From assembly GCF_963169125.1 (NCBI RefSeq), contig NC_084802.1, positions 27,967,107-28,031,106 on the forward strand: a DNA stretch of 64,000 nt, read 5' to 3'. The position numbers and the translations under genes are program-made. Below the pieces are notes generated by a model. It was not told the DNA's origin. It searched no databases and saw only the letters and a program-made list of their open reading frames with translations. The DNA is from Humulus lupulus (Eukaryota > Streptophyta > Magnoliopsida > Rosales > Cannabaceae). Position 1 is the first letter of the stretch. Each line of letters begins with the position of its first letter. Of the stretch, positions 1 to 14,617 are shown one piece after another.

Positions 1-359
1 GCGTCGTCCCTAGGATAAAACAACCCAGTTCGTCACTGTACGATATCCCTCTGCATCGAAGGAAGTCATTCACATACACCCCTTAATTGCTCGAAAAAAC
101 TCAGAGAGGAAAATCAATTTTTATGGAAAACTTGGAATTTCCTTCTATTCGTTGTTCTGTATATCTCTTAATTAAATATCTAGAAAAATACAACTGAAAA
201 TAAACGTTGGTCATGGGGGAAGTGGTAACGTGAAGATCGTAATATGAGAAAGAGTAACAAGACTCAATTGGCTGCTCCTAAAACACGTTTTATTTGAATA
301 AGTTAATTAATAAATAAAAAATATTTATTAAAACATTTTCAATAAAAATAGTAAGTGAC
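1..359. other. intergenic DNA, no gene seen
   Basis: AT-rich sequence with no convincing reading frame. It may include the outer part of the decayed copia LTR that follows, but its outer end cannot be fixed. Confidence 0.5.
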
Positions 360-1410
360 ATACCACACCAACCAGCTAGCTCGGTCGGTCGGACAAACGG
401 GCGGCGCGCGTGTGATGGTCAAGTGTGTGTCTCCTCACCCATGCATACAAAACTGGGTACCCCTTGGGGCACATCCTCAAGGGTAGAGCTCCCACTAAAT
501 ATACACCCTTAAAAGAGTGTTTCAAATCCATGTGGGACTCTCTCTTTTAACACACAAAAAACACTTTTGTATTTTTAATATTATTTTTAAATAATTCATA
601 TATTACAAAAAGTACCAATAATCCCCCACTTGAATTTTTAAAATATATTTTCTCGAACAATATCAAAATCTATAAGACTGTGCATAAACAAAGGTATCCT
701 TCTACTTGAACCTTTACATAGTGAGAACGATTCAGATTACATTAGAGTGACACGAAGTCTTGAACTCTATCTTTGATATCAAACCACACACAACACAACA
801 TTTCCAAGGTCTAGTCAAAAGCTTGTGCATTAATGGCCATGCACGTCTATCCCAGTATAGTGAATGCTCTAGAAATTTTGCCCGAAATTTCATAGAAAGC
901 TGCCTCACTTCCACATTCACATAGGCGAGTCTATCAAAAGTACTCCTGTAGCTAGGTACTCCACTCCACATAGAATATAGATCTCATTAAAAGTTTCTAT
1001 TAACTCATCATCTCATTGCTTCAAGAATTCATGCTTCTATATACTTTAAAGGAAGTAGCATGATCAAATTCATATCACTTCACAACTTGTTATTACCCGT
1101 TAAACCTAATTCTTGAGATCTTTAGTCTTTAGGTGGAGTTACCATTATGAGTGAATCATCATTCTAAGTGCAGTAGTCTCACTCCTTTTGAATTTTTATG
1201 GACTTTATCTCTAGCTAATTCTTTCGTTAAATGATTTGCTAAATTATCATAAATACGTATATGATCCACTATAACAGCTCCTGTTGAGAGGAACTCTCTA
1301 ATAGTGTTGTGCTTACAACGTATCTATCGTCTTTTATCGTTGTAATAACGGTTTTGAATTTTTGCTATAGTTGTGATACTATCGCATTGAATCAACACAA
1401 ATGTTATGAG
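360..1410 (-). mobile_element. decayed Ty1/copia 3' end (RNase H, PPT, part of LTR)
   Basis: Read on the minus strand, 1410-1159 gives a copia RNase H C-terminus: a CDSxTTIAKIQN stretch, then KHNTIREFLSTGAVIVDHI, then DNLANHLTKELARDKV, ending in two stops at about 1161. One in-frame stop lies upstream, so it is dead. At 619-632 the plus strand reads AATCCCCCACTTG. This is the complement of the usual copia polypurine tract, and LTR-like sequence lies to its left (down to about 360 or beyond), so the element points leftwards. The LTR part includes GC-rich sequence at 380-415. The LTR end is taken at about 617. No target duplication was found. The insertion lies about 400 bp upstream of the RABH1 start codon. 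Confidence 0.7.
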
Positions 1411-4092
<2,682 letters not shown>

Positions 4093-5582
4093 TTTTTTAC
4101 CCTGTTGAATGCAAGCTGTAGTTTCTGTTGCACCATTTCGATCCTGTTGTTTGTAAAGTTAAGCCCCTGCTTCACCTTTTCTTTCTTTTCTTTTTTTTTA
4201 ATAGAACTTTGATCGTTGGTATATTATTGATTGTCGAAAAGGTTTAGTAGGCCCTTGTTGGGCTATAATGATTAGAAACTGAAAGCTATTTGAGATAAAG
4301 TTTTCACATGAGAACTCTTCGCATAAAGTGGTTTATTTTACAATATCGTTTTTGTGGTTGACCTTACTTTTTCACTGCTTTTTGGCCTTTACAAGTTAGA
4401 AAGGACATTGGTACATACCGTCCACATGTTTATGTATATTTTTTCTTTTATAAAGCCGAAGAGCTTACAATATGTTTCTGTTTTTTTTGGTCTAATAGTC
4501 AGTAATACTATTCAAGATTGAACACGAGAGATTAGGAGAGGGGCTCTTCTATCAAAGAAAAATCATTGTCTAGCCAAATGACATGTTTAACCATTCCATA
4601 AGCCACAATATTAAAATTGCATCCAACATAAGAGAGATGTTCTCAGAAGATTAGACGATAGAGTTTTAGTGTCGGTAAAAAATTTCACCAATTACATTCT
4701 GATAAACATGTTGCAGCGTACAGGTAAACCCAAGAAAGAGAATCACAAGACACTTTATTAACCAGGAGTTCTAGAACATGAGCCCAATTCAATGCTGCTA
4801 TGCTGCTAGAAGAGCAAGACCATCTGCGTGAAAAACTTAAAAGTTACCGGGACCACAAAGCAAAATACATATCCATTGTTTTGTGAAACCAAGGAGAAAA
4901 GACATACCAATTCGAACCAAAGCCCCCTTTGGTTAGACATTGCATAAACTCCTAACTAATTAACTAAATATTAAAACATAAATTATAGTTTTACTCGTGA
5001 AAATAACGATACCATAATTTTTTAATTTATGAAAAGTTTAATAGGCCATAAAAAGAAACTTATAATTAAATATAACATAACAACACCATAAGCAGGCACT
5101 TATAACTGAATATAACATAATTACCACCATAAAATAACACTTAAAACAACAAAATCATCACCGTAAATTGCAACAAAACTAATAAAATGGTGTTTAAATT
5201 AGAATTGTTCTCAACTTAAATAGTTCACTGTTAAAGAATGAGGCTAACATATAACACTTCAACAAAATTATATATAAAACATAACTGAGCATAATGTAAG
5301 TTCAAAGTCATTAAAACATTCATGAAAGAAGAAATAATTATTATATTCTAACCACTTAAAAAACTGAAATTGCATTAATAATTATTGAATATATAACCTC
5401 TCAAAACACATTTTTCTGTTCAAATTCTAGGAACCAGAAAGTGTATATATAGATCATAAATCCAAAATGAAACAAACTTCCATATTAGAGGTACTAATAG
5501 TATAAAGAAACGAATAGGTTTTGTAATATTATGTATACATTTAGTATTGTATTTTATGATTGAACAATCATACCTTTAAAAA
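4093..5582. other. RABH1 3' UTR and AT-rich intergenic DNA
   Basis: The first few hundred bases after the stop are presumed 3' UTR; the polyadenylation site is not obvious. The rest is AT-rich, without a supported gene or recognisable element. Confidence 0.5.
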
Positions 5583-6316
5583 TGTTAAAACTCACAAGAT
5601 TATTGCAAAGAATGATTGTACAATACTCCTTCAGTTACTAACCGTAGATATTATTATTTTATTATTATAAAGATAGTGTTATGTGTAACTTATGGGTTTA
5701 AAATATTAAGAACCATTATAATGGGAGTTATAACTCATAAGTGCTAATCATGATAAAACAATAAGGGTCTTTTTGGAAAAAAATTAGCTTAAATAAACTA
5801 AAATCAGTATATGAGTGACGAAATAAAAGTACGGTGTAAAGGAAAACAAAAGTGTGGTGATTAACTACAACAAACAAGAACACCAATTAAAGTAGATCAT
5901 TGAACAAGAATGAAAATAAAACAATGTACAGAAAAGTAAATCAACACAAGAACTTATGGGGTTCGATCTAGAGCATTAGCACTCTAGTCTACTCCACGGG
6001 AAATAGCCAAAGCAGGCTTCAAAATGTATTGAGCAGAAGCAATGTACAACAATGGAGATTCACTCCTTACAATGTTCAAGTTCCAAAACTAAGGAACAAA
6101 GAATTAAAGAACAATATAGAAGAACTCTCTTTCTCTCTAAACTGAAAACCAAAACAGAAGAAAAACTCTTAACCACAAAGCTGGACTGAGCTGGAATATA
6201 TATAGTCGAATAAGGAGAAACCAAAACCTTGCTAACTGATTTAACTAACTAATTGAAGCCTTTAACATATATAGTGAGCTGAGTTGGACAAAAAACTTAA
6301 GTGATATGAACCAACA
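5583..6316 (-). repeat. 3' LTR of the host copia element
   Basis: Begins TGTTAAAACTC and ends GAACCAACA on the plus strand, so the ends are TG...CA. On the minus strand a TATA-like CTATATATATTC is seen at about 6193-6204. A purine-rich segment just right of 6316 (minus strand) fits a polypurine tract. The copy at 9306-9992 plus 26645-26686 differs at only scattered bases. Confidence 0.75.
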
Positions 6317-6405
6317 TCCACAAATCCACCTTTGGTTCATAATGACTTGAGAATGATGATCAAACACGGCTTATGGTTGTTCCCACTTGGCCCCTAAGGG
6401 CATAA
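6317..6405 (-). other. copia polypurine tract and 3' untranslated stretch
   Basis: Short sequence between the pol stop and the 3' LTR. On the minus strand it ends in a purine-rich run (AAAGGTGGATTTGTGGA) directly before the LTR start. Confidence 0.45.
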
Positions 6406-9265
6406 TCAACATGTATCAATACAGAGCAAGTTTAGGCAGTGCCTAAACTTGTTCGAAGTCACACACTTAGTGAACAAGTCTGCAGGATTGTCATTTGTGT
6501 CCACCTTCATCACATGAACCTCTTTGCTGGCAATAGCATCCCGAATGAAATGAAGCTTAATGTCAATGTGCTTGGACCATTCATGGAACATAGGATTTTT
6601 CATTAAGTGAAGAGCACTTTGATTGTCACAGAATACTGTGATGTTATCAGAGTTGAAACCAAACTCTTTTGTCAATTCTTTAATCCATATGGCTTCCTTA
6701 ATAGCCTCTGTTGCAGCCATATATTTAGCCTCAGTTGAGGATAAGGCAACAACTTTCTGTAGAGTGGCTTTCCAACTAATGCATCCCCCTTGAGTTGTGA
6801 AAGCATAACCAGTAGTAGATCTTCGAGTGTCCAAGCATCCTGCACAATCAGAGTCAACATAAACAACTACCACTTATGTGTTGTTAAGTTTTGAATCATA
6901 GATCAGACCAACATCAAGAGTGCCCTTGACATATCTTAGAATCCATTTAAGAGCTTCCCAGTGAGGTTCTCCAGGATCATAAATAAACCTGCTAATTATG
7001 CTCATTGCTTGAGCCAAATCAGGCCGAGTACAGACCATTGCATACATTAGGCTTCCAACCCCACTATCATAGGGTACATTATCCATGTAAGTATTGGGAA
7101 AAGTTATACATGATCTTTATTTATTTTCATGTATATCTAACATCAAAAAAATTAATGCGATATAACATAAAACACGTTTCTAAAATTGAATTCAAAGAGA
7201 AACAATGAATAGAATACTTACAATATACGCAGCGGAATTAAAGAGTTATTCCTTCAGTTTCTCTAACTCTTGAATCATTTCTGTCGCAGAGTATTATCAA
7301 GAAACTGAACCGTTCTTCTAATTTATTCACAGTCTTCCAATGTAACATTAGAATCACCTAGACTAGTGTGGCCAATTCTCAACACATGAGATAGATATAG
7401 AGAGAAGAAGAGAAATTAATCAAGAGGCTTAGAAAAAGGACTTGTGTTTAGAGAGAATCTAAAACTATCAGAAAATCTGACTTATGACTTATCAAACTTA
7501 TGTTTTGACTTCTCTCTAAGCACTCATTTTATAGACTCAATTAGGTCATTTAATGTAATTAAAAAAATCAATAAAATAATAGTCATTTTAAAGCCCTAGG
7601 TCAAAATTATCATAGGTTTTAGGCCCGTGAAATTTCTCATTTGATTATAAGCCCATTGGACTTAAAATCAATGCCTATATTATTTTCTATTGATTTAATT
7701 AATTAAATAATTATTTAAATCTTTTATCAAATTAATTATTTATAATTTTGAACATTGATTTAAACTTATTTATTAATTTAGATACAAATTTATCTTAATT
7801 AATAAATCTGTCATAATTTCTCTTTTTTTCTCAAAATTACATAACTCTGTGAAACTATCCAAAATTGACCTGGTCAACTTTGATAATTCTAATTGATAAT
7901 TAAATCAATTAATTGAGACTATCTAGATGATTTTATCCAAGGTACAATGGGGACCATGGGCCTATGAAATCAAGCTCCAATAAGTTATCATAAATCTAAC
8001 AAATAAATTTACTAACTTATTAATTCCTCGTGACTCCACTATAGACTCGGAATTGCACTCTTGAATTCATAGAACACTCTATAACAGATATAGATACGCT
8101 ATTAATTATCCATTATTACAACCATAATTGTCACTCAATCCTCTATAGACGGTCTACAATGAGATAGGACTAAAATACCGTTTTACCCCTCATTGTATTT
8201 TATCCTTAAAACACTTAATTCCTTGTAAATGATATTTCAGTAAACTAATTTAATTACTGAAATGAGATCTCTATCATTTAACACCTTGAACCAAACTAAA
8301 AGGAAACCATTGTTTCACTTCTTCATCAGAAGCTATAGATGTTCATATCTATGATTAACACTCTCACTCAATTATACTACCGAGTTCCCAAGATGTAAGT
8401 ATGGGCTAGTCCGTAGGGTAAGCTTATAACGAACAAGTCAAAGAACTCAAATAATACAATCAGTTAGAATACTAACCACTCAGAATTGAGATTGAATCGA
8501 CCTATGGTCAACTATATGATATAACTAGAATAGATAATAACGATATGTTTACTTATCTTATCAACTGTCAATATTGGTCTTGTCCGATGTAACAAATACA
8601 TCCGATCTTATCTACTTTGCTAATGTTCTGGAAAGAACATAACACTGTAATGTGTAAGTAGATCATATCGTAGATTGACAAGTCAATGTAAATCTGGTGC
8701 ACTGACTAATCTTAAGACTGACTTATTTTGAACATATAATCATATTTATATTCCATTGTGATTACATCACTATAAATAAGATTAGCTATATGCTCGGGAT
8801 TTAATAGAAGTTTATATTAAACAAATAATCATGAAAATAAAACATGTGAGCAAAGTGACTAACCAAGTCAAAAAAATAATTTCTATTCTTTTATTGATAA
8901 TAAAATGAGATTACAAAGAATTTGGGTTTTAATTAGGGCATAAAACCCCAACAGTAAGTTCTTTCAGCTTCAGTCTTAGGAGATTGGTCTTTGGTCAACT
9001 TGAAGTGAGGAGCCAAGGGAGTGCTTACTGACTTGGCTTTATCCATGTTGAATCTGTCTAATACTTTACTCAAGTATTGCTTTTAAGATAGAGTTATCCT
9101 TCTAGGTATTTTCCTTTGAATTTCAATCCCAAGAATCTTCTTGGCTTCACCAAGATCCTTCATTTCGAACTCGCTATGCAGCTGCCTTTTTAACATGTTT
9201 ATTTCTGATTTCTCTTTACCAACAAGTAGTATATCATCAACATATAGTAACAGAAATATTTTACT
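6406..9265 (-). pseudogene. copia pol remnant (RT C-terminal half and RNase H), split by a solo LTR
   Basis: Minus strand. The part at 9265-8954 reads through the RT catalytic motif LLLYVDDILLVGKEK and on to KLTKDQSPKTEAERT. The frame resumes across the inserted LTR at 7086 with GVGSLMYAMVCTRPDLAQA (copia RT tail). It then continues into RNase H: YVDSDCAG, WKATLQKVVALSSTEAKY, FCDNQSALHL and the HIDIKLHFIRDAI stretch. It ends DTC and stop at 6406. In-frame TAA codons occur near 6874 and near 9085. The first two-thirds of the polyprotein is missing, so the gene is dead even without the insertion. Confidence 0.88.
7092..8953 (-). mobile_element. solo copia-type LTR inserted in copia RT
   Basis: A 1862-bp insert flanked by the direct repeat GTAAG (7087-7091 and 8954-8958). 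Its ends are imperfect inverted repeats: TATTGGGAAA on the left, and TGTTGGGGTT as the complement of the right end. Removing it restores the RT frame. It has no coding domains, so it is best read as a solo LTR on the minus strand. It shares an ATTCCGCTGCGTAT block (minus strand, near 7230) with the copia LTR that ends at 19160, so the two belong to related families. The first base pair has changed from TG to TA. Confidence 0.8.
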
Positions 9266-9305
9266 ATTTGATTGTACAATATTAACAGAAATATCAACAT
9301 ATAGT

Positions 9306-9992
9306 AACTCACAAGATTATTGCAAAGAATGATTGTACAATACTCCTTCAGTTACTAACCGTAGATATTATTATTTTATTATTATAAAGATAGTGTTATG
9401 TGTAACTTATGGGTTTAAAATATTAAGAACCATTATAATGGGAGTTATAACTCATAAGTGCTAATCATGATAAAACAATAAGGGTCTTTTTGGAAAAAAT
9501 TTAACTTAAATAAACTAAAATCAGTATATGAGTGACGAGTTAAAAGTACGATGTAAAGGAAAACAAAAGTGTGGTGATTAACCACAACAAACAAGAACAC
9601 CAATTAAAGTAGATCATTGAACAAGAATGAAAATAAAACAATGTACAGAAAAGTAAATCAACGCAAGAACTTATGGGGTTCGATCTAGAGCATTAGCACT
9701 CTAGTCTATTCCACGGGGAAACAGCCAAAGCAAGCTTCAAAATGTATTGAGCAGAAGCAATGTACAACAATGGAGATTCACTCCTTACAATGTTCAAGTT
9801 CCAAAACTAAGGAACAAAGAATTAAAGAACAATATAGAAGAACTCTCTTTCTCTCTAAGCTGAAAACCAAAACAGAAGAAAAACTCTTAACCACAAAGCT
9901 GGACTTTGCTAGAATATATATAGTCGAATAAGGAGAAACCAAAACCTTGCTAACTGATTTAACTAAATAATTGAAGCCTTTAACATATAGAG
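9306..9992 (-). repeat. 5' LTR of the host copia element, left part
   Basis: Matches 5589-6275 almost base for base. It stops at TAGAG (9988-9992), and its remaining 42 bp continue at 26645-26686 after the gypsy-derived block. Its extreme left end has lost the terminal TGTT through the internal deletion. Confidence 0.8.
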
Positions 9993-12900
9993 TATGTGTG
10001 TTGGTGACATATTGTTGAGGCCACATTATAATGTGGATTTGTTCGAGTCATTCGGCATGAGACGATCTTGAGTGCAGATTAGCGGTTTAGTCATAACTGG
10101 ATTAAGTTCGGGGATCGAGATGAGTCTCGGGGTGATTTTAATGATTAGAGCGTTGCCGAGAATTAAAAGGTAACGGGATATGAATTATTGGTGTTTGATA
10201 ATATTGAGATTAACGGGAATTGGAGAGCGTTAATTATAATTAACGAAATAGGTGGAAAAGGTCGATTTTACCCTTGGGAGTCTTTAGAAAGCCTTAAGTG
10301 ACCTAGGGGAAAAAGGGTCTTTTCACCATGTGATATGTTTAAAGCCATTGAAGGCTATAGAAGGAAGGGAAAAACAGAGCATCTTTTGCACCTTCTCCCA
10401 TACCTATTTTCTCTCATTTTCTTCTTGGATTTTTTAGCTTACTTTGAGGAACCAAGCTTGGGAAGTAAGTCTTGAGGGCTCGGGAGTGTGTTCCACCATT
10501 GAAGAGCATCATAATCTAAACTTGAGGTAAGATTCTAGCCATCAAATCTCTGGATTGCTATATTTTTGTTATGGATTTCAGTTGAGATTTCTAGGTTGGT
10601 TGATTGGCTTTGCTTGAAGTTTTTGGCTAGGGTTCTTGGGGTTGTGATGCCTAGGACATGTGGGGATGATTTTTGGGTTCATTTGGAACTTAATTTGATG
10701 TTTGGAAGTATTGGAATCAAGTTGGAAATGGAGGATTCGAAGGGAGAAGATTCAGGGGCAAATCAGGCTGGGTGTAGCGCTATAGCGCCCACAAGGGGGC
10801 GCTATGAGTGTTCGGGCGCTACTCTGTTCCTTTAGAATCCTGTTTTGAGTGTTTTTAAGGGTTTTTGGCTCGGGGTTTCAATCCTTAAGGCCCGGGATCG
10901 AATCTACTCACCGTGTGGGTACGTGTAACGCCCTACTTCCTTAGAGCCGTTACTAAGTGAGTTTAAAACGTGCTTTTAACTCGCTAATCGAGGTTTTAAG
11001 ATAAACGTGTAAATAAATCATAAACAGAGACATAAACTTTGAAAATAGTTCAATTTACTGAAATTCATAAGATAATTAACATTTGGGATCCCAAAATACT
11101 GTTTATAAATATTTACAACTCAAAATATATTTAAAGTTGACTAAACGACAAAATAGGATCATTTACAAACAACTTCCAAAAATACCCCTGGTCGTGGCAG
11201 CCAGGCAGACCAGACATGTACGCGTTACGTCACGCTCTCCATACTCATGGTCGGTTGACTTTCTCCTTGCCCTTACCTGCACCACAGAGCACCCGTGAGC
11301 CGAAGCCCAGCAAGAAAACTCCACAAAAACAGATAACATACACATATGAACCATTTAGCATATAACCAATTCGTCCATAAATTAAACACATACGGCCATG
11401 CCGTCTCAAGCGCTTTACCAGGTCCTGAGTTGCGGTCTACACCGTAAGGATATCCCAGGTATCCTTTAGGGTCTTACCCTGGCAACTCGCACTCCGTGTG
11501 CTAAACGTTGCTCCCAGCCCCTTGCCGTTCTCGGCCTTCACCGTTCCCGACCCTCGTCGTTCCCGGCCCTAGCCGATCACTCACATATATGCATACAAAA
11601 CATAATCTAAACATAACTTAAACATATACTAACATATTCAATGGGCTACACCCAACACATAATCATATAGGGTCGTGCCCTACAACACAACTATGGGGCC
11701 TTGCCCTGCTCCATGGGTACAACAGTTTTCTTACCTGTGTCCCGAGCTTCTTGAGCACTGAACCCTCGAGCACGGTCCTCTAATCTGAGCCTCTCTGAGA
11801 ACCTAGTCACAACACACAAATAACATCCCCATTACTAACCAATTCAAAGGTGTCTCCCGGAACCAAACCCGAGCTCTCGGGACCTCTCGGAACCCCACAC
11901 AAAGTGGCGGAAGCGCCCCCCAAGCCCCCTAGGAAAAAGCCTAAAAACCACAATTTCCCCTGCCCAGAAATGGCCTAGCGCCGCAGCGCCACCCAATGAG
12001 GGTCGCAGCGCCCAAAAGGGCTCCCTTCCCCTGAAGCAGCCTAGTGCCACAGCGCAGAAGAACAGGGCCGCGGCGCCCCTTCGCGAACCCAGAATTCTGG
12101 ATTTTCTCCTGCATTTTCCCCGAGCCAAAACACTCCCAAACCATTACCAAAACCTACCTAGGTCCCAAATTCAACTCAAAACACCACATAGACCATCTAA
12201 TAAGCTCAAACACACAATCAAGCCTTTCAAAACTTGAACCAGAACTTGTAAAACTTAAACCATCCCTCAGAATTCTTAAACCACACCAGCAATAAACCAA
12301 ACAGAGATGCATGAAACCCTTACCTCAAGTAGGAATTCATCCCTGAGCCTCCTCCAAATCCAACTCCAAGCTAATTCCTCTTGTTCCCAAACTAAATTCC
12401 CACATAAAACAACTTTCAGCTTCCATCCTCAATCTCTCAAAATCAAGCTTAGAAACTCAAACAAAACAGAGATGAACACCTTACCTCTGACCTTAGCACA
12501 CCTTTGAGCTAACTTTCCTAGCCACAGCAGCCAAATTCCTCCAATTCACTAGTCCAAAATCCTCAAAACTCAGCAAGTCTCCAATCACCAAGGAGATGAA
12601 GAAGAAATCGCATGGAAGGAAGAGAGAGCTGAGAATTTCTGTTTTTCTTTCTTTCCTTTGTTTTCTAAACCGTTCTAAAATTCCCTCAGCCTTATCCCAA
12701 CACAACCAGCTGCCAAAAGACCTAATTGCCCTTCCATCTAACCCATACTCTAACTAATCCTCAAGGACAACTTAGACCTTTCCTAACTTCTTACAAATAT
12801 ACCATTTCCTCACTTAGAGTAACTATCCTCAATGGTTACCTATGGTTACCCAAGCTACTAGAATACCATTAAGCATTAATTAAGAGTCCCCAACTAAATT

Positions 12901-14527
12901 TATAATATTCCTGAAATACCCCTAGGCTCCTCCCGAGCCGGGTATTAAATTCCGTTGTGACTTTAAGCGGAATGGCTGTCTAGGACCGTCTCGGAACGTG
13001 CATCACAAATAAATCACAATTATATCAACAACATCACATACATTACATTTATGCCCTCAACGAGCTAAAATTACCAATTTGCCCCTAACAACCAAATGGG
13101 GCCCACATGCATATTTATTTCACCTAAACATGCATTCTAACCACATATTCATTAAATTCACATAAATTAATACAGTATAACAATTATTTCCCTCCAGGCA
13201 CACTAATCAAGGCTCCAAGCCTTATTAGCAAATTTGGGTCGCTACAGTACGTTTCGAGGTCCCGAGAGTGGGGTTTAGGTCAAGACCCTATTATTGTTGA
13301 TTCTCATTAATGAATGTTATAATTGGTTATGATTAGGTAACCGCTAAGGAATCAAAAGGTCGATCATTCTCAGGGGTCGTTCTTGTTCTATTTCTCGCTC
13401 AAACCAAAGGTAAGAAAATTGCACCCCATATGTGACATGCATGGTTATTCAAGAGGCATGTTGACTGTTTAAATGTGGACATGGATTGAATATTGAATGC
13501 TTAGCAAACCTTGCTCACTTGTGTATGTCATTGACTGAATAGTCAGAATTGGCAATAGTGTCAGTATCAACACTGAAGTTGTGACTCATTAGTCAAGTTC
13601 GGCAGTGGTACTGGGCACTGGTCACACAGTGCTGACTCATAAGTCAGGAACGACCTTAGCGTGTTCAACGCAAGCCAACAAAGATTGGCTCTAATCGACA
13701 TCTGTATTAAATGACTTAGAAGAGCGTTAATGCTGGACCGACCTCAAGTTCGATGAATACTATAGGTGCTTGTCTAGCCAAAGGCTAGTTACTTAGAGCC
13801 ACAGTGACTTTTGAGTCACATGGCTGTGGGTGCCGAGCCCCGTGTGACTTACCCGTCAGTCCCTCATCTTTTTAAGCTAGTGACTTACCCATCAGTCACT
13901 CATTTGTTTAAGCTAGTGACTTGCTCGTCAGTCACTCATTATGGTTTACTAGAACCTCAAGTGTTAAATCACTCATCTGATTAAGAGCTATAAGCTCCTT
14001 CATGGTTAATGTAACCACAAAGTGATATTCACTCATTTGTTCAGGGCTATAAGCTCTGTATGATTATCATGATCATGATTTGATATTATATACTTGCATT
14101 ATTATGTTTTCTTGCTGGCTTTGGCTCATGGGTGCTATGTGGTGCAGGTAAAGGGAAAGAAAAGCTCACCCAGCCTTGAGTGGAGAGCTTAGGTGGTGAT
14201 GTGTACATATGCGGCCGCTTGACCACCACGGCCAAGGAGTTCTCAGGGGAACTAGGGGGTTTACCCTATTTTTGCCGCTTAGGTCGGCGGGTTGTAAATT
14301 TAAACTGTAATGACCATTTTGAGTTGTAAATAACTTGTAAACGTTTTTATGGGCCCATGAACAGTTTTATGTTTTAAATAAAATATATCCTTTCCTTTTG
14401 ATTGGTTTTCCACCTTAACTTGTTAATAACTCCTAGAAGCACGTTTTAAACCAAATAACTCGGGTATCGAGTTACACTCAAGGTTCAACGTTCACCGTAA
14501 CGGTCTTGGGGTAACCAGGGCGTTACA
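9993..14527 (+). repeat. 5'-truncated Tekay-family LTR (LTR A), carrying an inverted solo LTR
   Basis: Homologous to the solo LTR at 50958-53655 from about 220 bp inside its start (GCCACATTATAAtGTGGAT region) to its end. It terminates ACCAGGGCGTTACA at 14527, like the LTR ending at 41170. It is interrupted by 10924-13246. Inside: a splice-donor-like GAG/GTAAGA at 10527, a GC-rich block at about 10770-10825, a block 13337-13409 bounded by GATTAG and GTAAGAAA, tandem TGACTCATTAGTCA-like repeats at 13540-14060, and the box GGTGCAG/GTAAAG at 14148. No primer site follows it; pol linker sequence follows instead, so it is not the 5' LTR of the surrounding element. Confidence 0.75.
10924..13246 (-). 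mobile_element. inverted solo Tekay LTR (LTR G)
   Basis: A 2323-bp insert with a perfect 5-bp duplication GTACG (10919-10923 and 13247-13251). Its ends are TGTAACGCCC and GGGTCGCTACA. Read on the minus strand it aligns along its length with the LTRs at 15423-17664 and 24368-26639: same start motif, GC-rich block (11890-12090 here), 68-nt TGACTAG...GTAAG block (11802-11735), GTGCAG/GTAAGG box near 11270, and end GGAAGTAGGGCGTTACA. No internal domain is present. Confidence 0.88.
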
Positions 14528-14617
14528 CCTAGCGAACATTGTGGATACCTCTAGGGTGGTGTCGGTTGGACCGAGTGAGACCAGATTGGTATGTGAGTTT
14601 CCAGATTTATTTCCAGC
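14528..14617 (+). pseudogene. gypsy pol fragment: protease-RT linker
   Basis: Encodes a stretch with SVGPSETRLVCEFPDLFPAD, matching the linker before RT in the Tekay polyprotein at 43260-43340. After this the sequence switches to copia. About 100 residues of RT N-terminus are missing between here and 19161. Confidence 0.7.

Noticed and set aside
9141..9332. Plus-strand ORF near the copia RT/LTR junction
   Set aside because: Antisense to copia RT and crosses the deletion junction; no independent support.
10566..10835. ORF in LTR A sharing a translated stretch (ARVLGVV, PRTCGD, FWVHL) with an ORF at 51783-52037 in LTR F
   Set aside because: The two are homologous LTR DNA, so similarity is expected without coding. 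The frames end in the GC-rich block and lie in the putative leader intron.
11844..12150. Overlapping Arg/Gly-rich ORFs on both strands
   Set aside because: Artefacts of the GC-rich block of the inverted LTR G, where stop codons are rare.
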